A stretch of 64,000 nt of DNA from Gonocerus acuteangulatus (GCA_946811695.1 OX328124.1:88699972-88763971), one strand, 5' to 3'; positions 45,775-59,106 are shown, counted from the stretch's first letter. Notes: a model not told the origin generated them from the letters alone. Translations and numbers: made by a program.

Positions 45775-45960
45775 ATTATGGCCGTGAGTGTTAAGGTGTG
45801 AGCACTTAACACTCCGTACCAAGCGTCGTGGGTTCGATTCACACTAGTGGTGGTGCCTTTTCTTTTGAAAAAAGAAAAGGCAACAGCCCTATACTGTCTA
45901 GAAAAGGGTGTTAGGTCCGTCCTAAAATTCTGAGTTTAAATAAAATAATAACATTAATTG
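45775..45960 (+). mobile_element. tRNA-derived SINE (family X)
   Basis: 'gtgttaaggtgtgagcactt', box B GGGTTCGATTC, TTTTCTTTTG/AAAAGAAAAGG, 'gccctatactgtctagaaaa' and the tail 'gtcctaaaattctgag'. Confidence 0.75.
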
Positions 45961-46127
45961 AAAAACTGATAAATGTATAGAAATAGTTAGTTTAGGACTT
46001 TGAGTGCATTCATTTTAACCCAGTCTACAGGGTGTGCCATTACATGTCACATGGCGCCGGAGCACAGTGGGGCCAAACTGGCATATCGTGTTTAAAAAAA
46101 ATACTACGGCGTCTTAACCGATTTCAA

Positions 46128-46335
46128 TGAATAATTTTTAAAACGAAAGCTAAAAAAATTCAGAACAACTTTGTCTAGCCAGATTTTTGTTATTTATTCC
46201 CCCTCTGATTATTGAATTACGTGTAAATAATTCACGAATTTTTACAATAGAACAAAAAATAATACTTTATTTTTCATCAGCACTGATATAAGCACTGATA
46301 TCGTTGAAATTAAAAAATTCAAATCCTGATTAGAC
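46128..46335. repeat. left arm of a fold-back element split by family B
   Basis: 'aacaactttgtctagccaga', 'attcacgaatttttacaata' and 'gatatcgttgaaatta' are matched inverted by 52293-52490, with substitutions. The family B element at 46341-52189 occupies the loop. Confidence 0.7.
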
Positions 46336-46559
46336 TTAAAAAAGTCCGACTCGCAGGAACTGCATCATCTTAGCGCGGTTCCGTTCTTATCTCTAGACTC
46401 ATTTAAAATGATTAAAATAGAAGCTGTTATTATTTTGGGTCCACATTTCTAGAAAGCATGAAGATTAGATAGTTAGCCGTCGAGGTGATAAGTAAAGATG
46501 GAATGGTTGGGATTCGGCTAAAGAAATCTCAATACGATTTTTGTTAAAAAATCTATATT

Positions 46560-46600
46560 TAGGACGTTTTGGCTACTCATTGGTAGCCTTCGTCAGCAAT
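46560..46600 (-). ncRNA. degenerate hammerhead-like motif
   Basis: On the minus strand: CTGACGA, one extra A, stem II GGCTAC/GTAGCC with loop CAATGA, then AAAACGTC where a hammerhead would have GAAACGTC. The G12-to-A change removes a catalytic base, so it is a dead or unrelated copy. The surrounding sequence may be an old Penelope terminal repeat. Confidence 0.4.
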
Positions 46601-46674
46601 GAAAGTGCCGCAAGGCAGAGGAGGACCAAAGTTGACAGTTCCACCTTTACTTTCAAGAAAGGTCTTATTTACGA

Positions 46675-47040
46675 GGGGGCGAGGTTAGCTCAGTGGTAGA
46701 GCAATCGACTAATGAACTGGAGGACCAGGTTCAAAACCCGAGCGCGCACTAAAGATTTTTTCTTCTAGTGCTGCCGTTCGAGGGTTGGATTTGGGGTCCC
46801 AGATCGTCCCTAGGCTCACCCAGCCTTTAATTAATTTAATTAATAATGGGTACCTTGGGTGCTAATGACTCTAGCAGTCGAAGCAGCCAAGGGGAAAATC
46901 AGGCGGCCGGAGCATAGTATTGACCACAGTATCTCCCTAGTGTGCCGTATGGTCAAGAATCAGATACCTCTACAGTATCTGCCCCTCTGGGCCCTTGTGG
47001 TCTGTTACGGGACTGATTTTTTTTTTTCTTATTTACGATC
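46675..47040 (+). mobile_element. tRNA-derived SINE (third type)
   Basis: Box A TTAGCTCAGTGGTAGAGC and box B GGTTCAAAACC occur in a cloverleaf-like head (about 46677-46750). The tail includes 'ggtgctaatgactctagcag' and a T-run at 47018. It is not a tRNA gene: the acceptor ends do not pair well and a long unrelated tail follows. Confidence 0.65.
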
Positions 47041-47982
47041 TTACCTGGATGGGTCCCCGCCCTAGGAAGGACCCCGCTAGGCATTTGAAAAGCTATATCT
47101 TGGAAATCCATATCTCTAAGATTAAATTGTTTTTCTTATTTTTCTTAACCTGATTTATTATCAAATACATTATCCAACTATAAGCAGTTAAAAAATAACA
47201 AGGAATAAAAACAGACAAAAAGAACAGTTCGAATAAGCGAAATCAATTACTTTAAAGTTTTAAGCACTTATTTCTCCGATTGACATCGTCTAATCAAGAC
47301 TTTCACCAGAACCTTTTTTGTAGAGCATTTAGTACGCTTTCTAATGGTATTCTTCCGTTTACCAAGATTCTCAACCTTTTTCGAGATATTAAGGAAAGTA
47401 TACAAAGTTACCAAAACTTTTTATGTCTGTTAATAAAATATTTTATTCTAACCCTTCCTTAACTCCAAAAGTAACACAAATTAAAACATATTAGTTTTAA
47501 TGAAAGTAGAACATGCAGAAAATGTTTCAACTGAATCCCATGATTCTAAGTACCCAAACCAAAAACGGTATTCAAAAACTATTTTTCCAATTTTCTCGAA
47601 AACGGTTAATGCTATCGCCTTGAAAATGGTTTCATTCGTTTTCCTAGCCCAAGAAGCCTATAAAACGAGTACTTACAAGCTTATGAACTCAAAAACGTAA
47701 GCGTTACGATTTTTTTTGCACGAATTTCGCCCCAAACGCCATCTTCCAGTGGGCGGATTCTGCTGGTTAACGAACTTGACCTTTTAAATTGGACGACGGA
47801 TTTTTGTTCCAAATTTCATCACAATCGGACCATTAGGGAAGCCAGAAATGAGCGAACAGACAAATATATATATATTAGACATGCGCGCCGGGGCTGAATT
47901 CTCCGGCGGCGGCGCGCCGGACAAAAATGGTCGGTGGTGGCGGCGCGCGCGGCGTGGGCTATTTTTTTAGCCTACTTAAATG

Positions 47983-47987
<5 letters not shown>

Positions 47988-48047
<60 letters not shown>

Positions 48048-48058
48048 ATATATATATA
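47988..48058. repeat. (TA)n microsatellite
   Basis: TA run with a few G-containing units before the fold-back element. Confidence 0.95.
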
Positions 48059-48059
48059 C

Positions 48060-49989
<1,930 letters not shown>

Positions 49990-50189
49990 AGATTTTGATG
50001 AACTTTGGTACAAAAATTGTCTAATTTGAAGCGTCAAGCTCGTTAATGGGGTTTGATACGAAATTCGTGCGAATAAAAAAGATTTTGTTTAGAGCCTTCT
50101 GCTCAAATTCAGGAAGATAAATATGCTTTAGGTCCACCCGACAAACCTATTTAATGTACTGTATAACATACAGTCATCTTATTTGCAAA

Positions 50190-50370
50190 TGGCCACTGCA
50201 CATGAGCGTACTCCAGCGGACACTTTTTTGTGACACATACATTCGCGTACATTTTTTTGTAGGTGGCCACTACGCATGCGCGACCGCCACTGCACCTGCG
50301 CTAACGCCACTGCGCATGCGTGGTCGCACCTGAGCATGCTGGAAGCCTACTGCGCATGGGCAACGCCAGC
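50190..50370 (+). repeat. minisatellite of ~20-24 bp with GCGCATGCGC cores
   Basis: Six diverged units of the form 'ccactgcgcatgcgcgaccg' in a row. The core CGCATGCG is palindromic and resembles an NRF-1-type binding site. Confidence 0.65.
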
Positions 50371-50849
50371 GTACACTATGTTGTAACGTTTTTTTCCAGT
50401 TTAGTTACCGCTTCAAGTATTCAATTTAAAGATGTCATATTTTACTCAATTGATAGATATATGTATACTTCCGATATAGATATAAGTATTTTCGTGTGCC
50501 GAGTTGAATAACGTAACAGCAAATACTGTTAAGTGTTCTGATGTATTCCTCTATATTAAAATTCTCGCTCATAACGAATGACAGTTTCCCACGAGATCTC
50601 ACTGTTAATTTTTTTTTTTCTTTTTTTACGGCGCTTATGTTTTCGGGTTTAAATGCTTGCAGATACTCGCGTCCCCTAACATGCGAAAACGAATGGAACC
50701 ATTTTTATGGCCATATGTGTAACAGTCTTTGATTTTGATTTGATTTGATTTGGGTTTCAGGGCAAACAACTTTGTGGTTCTCATTGCCCGATTTTTTTTT
50801 TTCTTTAGATTATATTTAGTGTTTAGTATAATTTGTTTTGTAATATGAG

Positions 50850-50850
<1 letters not shown>

Positions 50851-50913
<63 letters not shown>
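50851..50913. repeat. poly-A tract
   Basis: About 63 A in a row in the family B fragment, possibly the tail of an otherwise unrecognised retroelement insertion. Confidence 0.9.
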
Positions 50914-50915
<2 letters not shown>

Positions 50916-51964
50916 TTGTGATGCTGGAAACAGTCTTTGAGATAAGTGGAACAAACATTAATGTAACTCATTTTTGGTTTTGGTTCATGTAATCGTGGGG
51001 TTCCATTGAAATGTGTTCTATGTGTTTGAATTTCTTCTAAACTAAGATATTGATTACATTTGGAGTTAAGGAAAAAAAAAATATTAGTGGACGTTTCGGA
51101 TCTTCGTATTTTTAAGTAAATATTTTTAAATCGGTTGAAAAGTTGTGGCAAGGGGAAGGTTACCATTCGAAAGCTTACTGATGTCTCTATAAAAATGGTT
51201 ATAAAGTAATTTCCGATGGGGTGATGTAAATCAGAGAAATAAAGGCTTAAAACTTCGAAAGCATTTATTTTGTTCTTTTGTACTGGGTTTTGTGTTTGTT
51301 TAACTCACTTGTTTCAAATTGTAATTGTCAGAAAAATTAGTCTATTAGTAAAAGAAGGCAAGAAAATGAGAAACTAAATGATAATAGTGTTTTCGCTGGG
51401 CGAACGTTTGTTGGCGAGGAGTCAGTTCCGGTTAGGTTACTGTCACTTTCCAGTTGCGGCGACTTCCTTCTGTTTGAGATTTTATTTTATATTTTTAACG
51501 AAACATCCAACCCTAGCAAAGAGTATATTTATTCCTTTACTAATAGCGCTAGGGTTATAAACGGAACCGCGCAAAGATGACGCAGTTCCTGTGAGTCGGA
51601 CTATTTTTTAATTTTTCTCTTAAATTGCGTGGTTTCCAAACTATTTCCCTCAAAAGCTGGATTTATTTGTTATGTTAAGGAGCATGTTTATATTAAATTC
51701 TTTTATCTTACGCTTTTCCGATACAAACTTTGTCATTTTCCAATCAACAATCACACCACACAAGCGTTTACTCGATCAGAAGGTAAGCTCATAATGGCGC
51801 TGGCCGGACAACACGCAGTGCACTCGCAGTTTTCCTATCCTCACCCACCCGTTACACCATTTTGTCCAATTTGGCCAACGAAATCGGCGCGCCGACTGGA
51901 TGGGCGGCGGCGGCGCGCCACTCAAAACCCGGCGTGGCGTAGCGGCGTCGGCGCGGCGCGCATG

Positions 51965-51968
<4 letters not shown>

Positions 51969-52031
<63 letters not shown>

Positions 52032-52050
52032 TATTTATATATATATATAC
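51969..52050. repeat. (TA)n microsatellite
   Basis: TA run with a few T/A irregularities; the right half of the family B core split by the 47876-51968 insertion. Confidence 0.95.
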
Positions 52051-52292
52051 AAATTTGAACCACCGTTATTTTCGGTCTCTAGGGGTTCTGAAACGCGAAA
52101 TTTTCTAGTCGGCACTTCCGGATTGTTTCATTGTATCAACCTTATAAGCGGGGTTCCTCCCTATGGGGGAGGGAGGAACCGCGCTAAAATCAGACTGTCA
52201 TATCTTCAAAACGTAAATTGATCTTAATTAAACAATGAGATTAATTGAAATAATATGATTTTGAATGATTTGAAAATAGATTTTGATTTTTT

Positions 52293-52490
52293 CCATGCCT
52301 ATTCAGGATTTGAATGTTTAATTTCCACGATATCAATGCTGATATTAAGTTAGATGAAAAATAAAATATTATTTTATGTTCAATTCTAAAATTCGTGAAT
52401 TATTTACACGCAATTTAATAATCTGGGGGGGAAAAAACAAAAATCTGGCTAGAAAAAGTTGTTCTAAATTTTATTAGCTTTTTATTGAAT
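52293..52490. repeat. right arm of the fold-back element split by family B
   Basis: Inverse of 46128-46335 with moderate divergence. Confidence 0.7.
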
Positions 52491-52824
52491 AATTACAAGA
52501 ACAGAACATTATAAAATAACAAATAAAATTAAATGGAATTTAAATTCCGTAAATCACTTAGTTGATTATATATTGTTATCAGTTTTTTTTTTCATCCCTG
52601 GTTAGATTGGTACCACTTCTTGTAGTGAACGCGAAGATAAACTTTTATGAGACAATATAGAGTAATTGTATCGCCGCGCCAGTGCGTAAGTTACGAGGTG
52701 AGAGCGTCTTTTTCAGCCCACACTAGTGGTGGAGCAGCGGTGAATGGGTTAAATAAAAAAAAAATCTTTCTCCTTAGTAGGTCCTATTCGAGAAGTGAAG
52801 GTATATTATATGGTGAAGTAGAAA

Positions 52825-52831
<7 letters not shown>

Positions 52832-52893
<62 letters not shown>
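52832..52893. repeat. (TA)n microsatellite
   Basis: About 60 nt of alternating TA. Sequence from 52500 to 52830 shows no gene. Confidence 0.95.
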
Positions 52894-52895
<2 letters not shown>

Positions 52896-52899
52896 GTTT

Positions 52900-53442
52900 G
52901 AGGTTTCTCCGCTGAGAAGATTTTCTTTTTTTTCATTTTTTTTTATCTTTTTGCAAAATATTACTTATTTAATTATTTATAAAGAAAGAGAGTCCTTATA
53001 GCTGTAAGTTCTGACGATAATGTTCCAGAATTTATTTGGCATTGATGAAGAATTCAATTATATTCAAAGTAAAACCAGTGCTTTAGAGTTTATTGTAACA
53101 AAATGCGAATAAAGGCAGAATATTTCACGGTATTTTGACCTTTTTAGATACTTCTGGCATTCACCGGAGGTCGAAAAGTTATATTCAACTGCACGACTAC
53201 AAGATAAATATTGAAGTTCTGCTTTTGCTGAATTGCTCTCATTATCTTGCATAGCTTAGATAAAATTTGCATAAAATTGCAAGATAACGTATCTCATTAA
53301 GAGAGATGTGCGTGTCAAGAAGCCATTCCTCGAACTCCTATCCTGGTATCAGTTCTGCATGTACTGACGTAAATAGTATAGCTGGAATGTAGACTCCACT
53401 CTACAGTTTATCTAGTATCTATTATATACATAAGAACGCACG

Positions 53443-53445
<3 letters not shown>
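52900..53445. other. AT-rich sequence without recognised features
   Basis: No gene or repeat family recognised. A short (TA)n at 53447-53473 closes it. Confidence 0.45.
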
Positions 53446-53473
<28 letters not shown>

Positions 53474-53478
<5 letters not shown>

Positions 53479-54005
53479 GGTCTTTTTGCGATGACCAAAT
53501 TCAGTTACTTTCAAGTATCTGTAGTGATTTTAAACAGTGATTATGGTACTTACGTATTACCTTCAACGCAGGTTAGAGATGTGAGTCTAGTTTAGAGATC
53601 TGGATCATTTAGGCCATTACATACAAATGCAGGTTAACTAAGGGTTAGTTAGAAACCATATCGCGCTAATATTTCTAAAGTGACACAACTCTACCGAAAA
53701 TCTGCCACTTTTGCCTGTGTAGGGAGCATATCATTAAGACAGGAGGGGTTCCACAAGTGCCCTGTGGTGTACAAGCTCTAGGCACATACAGTTTTGATGG
53801 TTGATAAAGAGATATTTACCATGACTTTCATAGTCATAACTGAAAAAACACCGATTTTTGAGTTGTGTCACTTTAGAAATAGTAGTGCGATATGATATAA
53901 ATATAGTAATCAAAATGAGTATTTACTTAAAGTAACGGGTATTTTTGCGAAGACCTCATCCAGTTACTTTTAGTAGTGATTGCAGTGATTTTAAATAATT
54001 ATTTT
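53474..54005. repeat. direct repeat pair flanking a palindromic block
   Basis: 'gggtctttttgcgatgacc' with 'cagttactttcaagtatctg' at 53477-53540 recurs, diverged, at 53937-54005 ('gggtatttttgcgaagacct', 'cagttacttttagtag'). Between the copies lies the inverted-repeat block 53657-53894. Confidence 0.6.
53657..53894. mobile_element. MITE-like block with 35-nt terminal inverted repeats
   Basis: 'catatcgcgctaatatttct' + 'aaagtgacacaactc' at the left is inverted at the right with three mismatches. 238 bp long, noncoding. No convincing target duplication identified. Confidence 0.65.
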
Positions 54006-54070
54006 GATTAGGCGTCAATTAAATGTTTGCCAATATTGCGACGGGATCATCAATAATTTGGACCGACTAG

Positions 54071-54161
54071 GGTTTCGATATAACCTTGAGGAAACTCGTA
54101 GTACTTATGTTATTGGCATAATTGCTATGCATTTCCGCTCGCTCAAGGTTATATCGAAACT
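54071..54161. repeat. 19-bp perfect hairpin stem
   Basis: GTTTCGATATAACCTTGAG and its inverse are separated by about 50 nt. Confidence 0.75.
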
Positions 54162-54236
54162 CTATTCAATCCAAATCTTTGATAATATAGAACACTGGTC
54201 ATTTTATTTATTTTTTTTTTTTTTTACAAAATTTTT

Positions 54237-54640
54237 AATCCTCTTCTTCTTCTTCTTCTTACGTAGCTCTACAGCCCAGGGTGGTCCTTGGCTTCCTTAA
54301 CAATGAGACTCCAAGTAGCTCTATCGGTTGCTTTGTCTCTCCATCCTGTCACACCTAGCCTACTCAGGTCCTCCTGTACGTCATCCAACCGTCTTCTTCG
54401 TGGTCGGCCGTTCCTCCTCTTTCTTCCAATCACCTTACCATGCAACATTTTGCTCGGCATTCTGTCTTGTGGCATTCTTTCAACATGTCCGAGCCATTCA
54501 ATACGTCGGGCTTTAATGAAACGTGTTACATTTTCGCTTTGATACAGTTTGTAATGCTCATCGTTTTTTCTAAGCCTCCAATCAATCCTCTTAAATATTT
54601 TAAATCTCCAAATCTTGAAGATCATTTTAAAATTAAACAT
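54237..54640 (-). pseudogene. non-LTR retrotransposon ORF, C-terminal end
   Basis: Minus-strand frame: RFIKARRIEWLGHVERM, then a basic stretch (KVIGRKRRNGRPRRRR), LDDVQEDLSRLGVTGWRDKA, TDRATWSLIVKEAKDHPGL-stop. 'R..WlGHveRM', 'GrrrrGRPr.RWlDdv..Dl..lgv..wr..A.DR..W..i' and 'eak.HpGL' are the hallmark C-terminus of a widespread insect endonuclease/reverse-transcriptase element. The tail after the stop is a (GAAGAA)n-like run (54240-54260 on the + strand as CTTCTT). The RT core is missing; upstream residues (MFNFKMIF...) are still in frame but not diagnostic. Confidence 0.85.
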
Positions 54641-54847
54641 ATCGATTGTACAAGTAAGATAGCCAGTACTGGCATCTCTGTATGTTCCGAGTCAAAAAAT
54701 AGCTTTTTGATGGTGGTTTTCACTCGTGAAACACTTTAGGGAATTAATAAAGATTTTTAAAAAATAATATAAAATCGATTAAAAGTAAAATTGGTCAAAA
54801 ATAAGAAAAATACATAAAAAAGATATCACCTACTCATTAATCTACTG

Positions 54848-54856
<9 letters not shown>

Positions 54857-54908
<52 letters not shown>
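54857..54908. repeat. (TA)n microsatellite
   Basis: About 50 nt of alternating TA. Confidence 0.95.
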
Positions 54909-54911
<3 letters not shown>

Positions 54912-55348
54912 CATACACTGGATTCCGAAAAAACTGGAAGTCCATCCGAAAACGACCCATCCTTCCCCAAGACCTCCAGGAGCTGAGAACTGCCGTCACA
55001 CAGTGGGACGAAACGCTTAAAACCGCCGACATTCAATGTTATACCTCTTAACATCCTCGTTTCGGCCTGAAAACTCAAAACCAAATGTTTTCGAGGGTGT
55101 AGAACTCAAATTTGAAGTCATTTTATTTTTATCTTGGCGGGATTTTTGGTCAATGAGCAAAAATGTTGTACCAAAAAACTAAAATTTCAGGTTTTATATT
55201 TTGGGGGTGGGAGGTATAATCTCCTTTTGTTTTTCATGCACTAAATCCCATGGAATTCTCCCCACGTCACTCTGGTCGATAGTTTTGGAGCCTTTTGAGT
55301 TACAAATTTAAAAAAAAAAAATGTACTTGACATAATATACATACTTGA

Positions 55349-55389
55349 CAAAAATGTACACCATTAAAATTTAATGGTGTACATTTTTA
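55349..55389. repeat. perfect 41-nt palindrome
   Basis: 'aaaaatgtacaccattaaa' is followed directly by its inverse, with almost no loop. Confidence 0.8.
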
Positions 55390-55558
55390 ATCAAAATATA
55401 AAAATAAGGTCAGGGAAGCTGGCGTGTAGAGCAAAATCAAACCAAATTTGGACGGTCGATAAAGGCTCCAAAGTTATACATTTTCTTCCATTCGGGGTAT
55501 TTTAACGTGTTCTGGGCTCAACGTTATATGCAAGAAAGTTATAATTTTATTTTTATTT

Positions 55559-55932
55559 TCTCTCTTTCTTTACTTTTCTCTCTATATTACCGCTACGAAT
55601 ACCAAGTTTCGTTGAAATATAACAAATATTACGGCTGACATGGTCAAATTAGTGTTTTGGGTTCGGGGTAAACCCCCCCTTCCGGTGGACCGACTTTGGT
55701 GGTTAACGAACTCGTTAAATCGTTTGCTAATTGAATGCTATATACCAAGTTTCGTGACGAAAAAACAAAAACTCTGGCCGTTATCGTGTTAACAGACATA
55801 TATATAAATTTTAACGGGGGTCATTTTCGGTGTCTACTAGGTAGGATCGATAAAGATTTGAAGAAATTTTTCAAAAATTCCGTCATGAGTCCAACCTCAA
55901 TAGCTACTTTCCTTCGGAGGAAAGTGCTAAAA
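55559..55932 (-). mobile_element. family A Helentron-like fragment (5' end kept)
   Basis: The body units 'gaataccaagtttcgttgaa' and 'gggtaaacccccccttccgg', 'ggggtcattttcggtgtcta', and the 5' end CTTTCCTTCGGAGGAAAG, TGCTAAAAA are present. The 3' end is missing and the TA core is reduced to 'acatatatataaa'. Confidence 0.7.
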
Positions 55933-57039
55933 AGGAGTCTTTCTTCTGTAGACATAGCCGCCCAAGGACGTAAATATTGGATTATCTCAAGAGGAGATAT
56001 TGAATTTAAAACGTCGCGTAATGTTTTCACTTACAAAGTGTCTCTTCCGGAGTGGAAAAATTATTATTTTTTGTTTTCGATGTTATTTACCACATAAGGG
56101 TTTCTAGGCATGCTAATTTTAAATCTGCTATTATTTTTGGTGTGAAAAATGTATAATGCTAGTTTACTTAATAACTTTAGCATATTTTTCAAGAAATATA
56201 AATTATTATTTAAAGATTGTATTTTTTTTTTAATCTACTCTCTAAAACAAACGAATTGGTGAAAGAATCATGTTGATATCATTTTCTAAACTCGATATAT
56301 AAAATAAAGAACTTTCAACCTATTTTATTTTATTTCTTGGCTCCTAATTGGAAGAAACGCTTGACACATGTCGACTATTATGCGATGTTGAATCACCAGA
56401 AAAAAATGGTCCAAATCGGTGACCCCAGCGATGTATACTTCTTGCGAGCCATTCGGTGATGAAGCTGTTGCCGGTATATGCCACTACTTCTTCAAACATT
56501 AATAGGGCTCCTGAGTCCCGGCGGATCTGGGCGGATAAAATTTTTACGTATATCTCTTACTTATGTATATCTCTTACTATATCTCTCTCCAGATCCCCGA
56601 CAACTCCCAACACACTATTTTTTTTTCTATTTTCCTTTTCTTTTTAACTCCACCTACTTTTATCACAAGAGGTTTAAAAAACAAAACAAAAAAAGTGCTG
56701 TTTAAAAATTGAGTTTATTTGTTTTTTTTTTTTTAGAGGCATACAATGAGCAACACGAGCTCAAAAATATTTGCAGGTAAAAAAAAAAATTACGCTTCTG
56801 TTCCACCTCAACAATGACTAGAACACAGAAGTACGCCATATCCTACGAAATTCGCTGGGGAAAGTGAAAAATTATAGAGTATTACGAGTATTTTTGCGCA
56901 GTCTGCTGTTTTTTCAGATACTCTGGACTGTGTAGAACATGTCCTTGTAGTTTTTGCACAAAAAAAAAAAACATGTTTGAAATTCGGCCAATGTCGCGGG
57001 GTTTGGGCGTTTCGTCCCACTGTGCGTCGTCGAGGAATG

Positions 57040-57655
57040 GGTTCAGACTCCCCAACATCGTGTGGACTACCTTTTTCGCAGCAAGCCTGAAAGAATGCAG
57101 GGTCAGTCCATATCAGATCATCCAGGCCATGAAACCCATGTCCTCAGAATTGCCTGAAACATTTTTTTATTTGTTGAACTGGTCATTCTAACGATATATT
57201 CCAAATTTTAGTTAGATATCTTCAATACTTTTTGAGTTATGCATTTTTAAAGTTTTCTATAAAACTTGGTTTTGCTTTTACTGACGATTTAAGTCAAAGC
57301 GACTTTCATTTACTAAAAAAATCATTACTCTGTTAATGTTAATGATATCTCAATGGGATTTTCACCAAAATGGTCCCAATAATATTTTGAATATGGGAAA
57401 AATATATTTTCTATCTGTTATCTTTCTGGTTGCTAAGTGTATTTATTTAAAAACAAAATTTTAATTTAAAATAAATTAAAAACATAAACATTTCAAAAAT
57501 CGATAAAAATAAAAGGCGCTCCATAAAATCAAGTTCTTTTTTCATAGATACATTCATTAAAGTATAAACTATTAGATTTTAAAAGAAAAACTCTGGGATT
57601 TTGCTGTTAAATATTCTTAAATCAATGAAATAATATAAATTCCTTTTTTTTTTTT
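57040..57655. other. AT-rich sequence without recognised features
   Basis: No gene seen. Ends in a T-run near 57640. Confidence 0.4.
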
Positions 57656-57659
57656 AATA

Positions 57660-57820
57660 ATTACCTACTTAAACGTCAGTGGTCAGTACCTGAATGGGTG
57701 ACCGACTATGTGCTGTTGGTATTATAAAAGGGTGTATATATAAAAGTGCGACCTGTAGATAGCCCGGCGCTAATAGCCAAATAGTTGATGCGCTTTACAA
57801 GAAAAAAAAAAAAAAAAAAT
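57660..57820 (+). mobile_element. 5S-rRNA-derived SINE fragment
   Basis: 'gtggtcagtacctgaatggg' + 'tgaccgactatgtgctgttg' follows the 3' half of 5S rRNA ('ggtTAGTACttGGATGGGTGACCgcc..', '..gtGctgt.GG'). A SINE body follows ('gacctgtagatagcccggcg', 'ctaatagcc', 'gatgcgc') that resembles family Y, and an A-run at 57800. The 5S internal promoter half is missing. Confidence 0.65.
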
Positions 57821-57839
57821 TACCTACTTAATTATTAAT

Positions 57840-59100
57840 ATAAGCTTCCTGAAGCTACATTTACTATTACTTAGGTTAATCTTAATATAAACGTATGTAA
57901 ATCAACTATGTTTAAAGTTTACTATAAACTTAGTTTTAGTAGTTTCCGAAAATTTAAGTAAGTAAAATTTTGGTTAAAAACAGTAAAAACTACGTGTTCC
58001 GGACACAGTCTTGGCTGAACTGAAACGATCCTCCAGTTTTTGCCTGGAATTTATTATTGTTTCCTTTTTAACCAGAGTAAGCTTTATGTTATCTATTTTT
58101 GTACTATAAAAGCCAAAAAATGTCTGGCTCCTGGAGTACATTCAAGGTTTGCTTTTATACAATCCGCTTGATAATTCCGCCAATACTGTCACGAGGGGAC
58201 TTCCCATGACTGGTAGCAAAAACACCATCACAGTTTTTACTTCTGGATAATTAATTTCGGAAATTTTGTGACAACCTTCTGATTTTCATAGACAAATGCC
58301 ATATCATCTTCCAAATCATCAGATACCTCACAGAGATCGAAAACTTGCAGTTCTTTGGTGTTTTCTTGTCTTGTATAGATCTCAACTAGATGAAAAGAAC
58401 AAGTGTTGTTGTTTCAATAATAATCTTGGCTTCATTTTGCGAATAGTTTTCACTGTAGTCAATTATTTATTTATTTATTGTGAGTATCGCAACGGAAGTG
58501 ACGAGCTCATTTAAACGATAGAATCAAAGGCAGTTAGTTTTGGTCAAATCTACAAATGGTCAGTTGCCCTAAAAAAAAAAAAAAAAAAAAAGCGGTTTTT
58601 CGCTTGCAAAAGTTCTCCCCCTGGTTTCGAGCTGGAAAACTTCAGCATTCTGACACGAAACCTACGGATATCAGAAAAAAAAATCTTGTGGGGGAATTGT
58701 TAACTGAAACCCCTCTATCTATTTGGCTATTATGACTCCTGGTTAAATATTAATCTGTATAGAAGATCTGTCTAGCTGCTAATAGCTTCAGCTGATTAGA
58801 GAGTGGAGAGATCAAACCCGAGAAGTGGTGGATCACTGTGTTTGTACAGGGAATATCCATTTCATAGAAGGAAGATCAGTGTCATGGCCATGCCTTTGTC
58901 ATACATTTGAGGGGTTTTTTTTTTTTGTTTTAACTTTTTCCGCTGAAGTTATATTCTTCTTCTGTTTATTTGTTATTTTTTCCGTATTTCTTAATTTCGA
59001 AATCAATAATATTGAGGCGGTTCAGCTTTTTGTACCTTTGTATTTACTGACTCACTGGGTAGACGCGTTTAGTCGCAAAGAAAAAACCCGTTAATCGAAA
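57840..59100. other. unassigned AT-rich sequence
   Basis: No gene recognised. An A-run at 58571-58590 is the only simple repeat. The open frame at 58825-59094 has no recognisable content. Confidence 0.4.
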
Positions 59101-59106
59101 TTTGTA

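Larger units (their letters stand above)
49987..51604 (+). mobile_element. family B fragment with intact 3' end
   Basis: 'gatgaactttggtacaaaaa' and 'gcgtcaagctcgtta' open the body. It ends GGAACCGCGCAAAGATGACG, GCAGTTCCTGT, GAGTCGGACTATTTTTT. The 5' half is missing or replaced by the TA run. The interior carries the CCACTGCGCATGCG minisatellite and a 63-nt A-run. Confidence 0.65.
55004..57022. mobile_element. 2-kb TIR element with CACAGTGGG ends
   Basis: CACAGTGGGACGAAACGC at the left is inverted at 57005-57022. Similarity extends to about 36 nt on each side ('aaaaccgccgacatt' against 'aaaccccgcgacatt'). The CACAG start fits the CACWG rule of CMC-type (Chapaev) elements, but no transposase or clear duplication supports this. 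It contains the family A fragment 55559-55932. Confidence 0.6.

Noticed and set aside
46677..46750. tRNA gene
   Set aside because: Acceptor ends do not pair and a long SINE-like tail follows.
50635..51166. Poly-Phe open frames
   Set aside because: Translation of the 63-nt A-run on the minus strand.
54842..55084. 80-residue minus-strand frame ending in Tyr/Ile repeat
   Set aside because: Crosses the end of the CACAG element and a TA run; no family motif.
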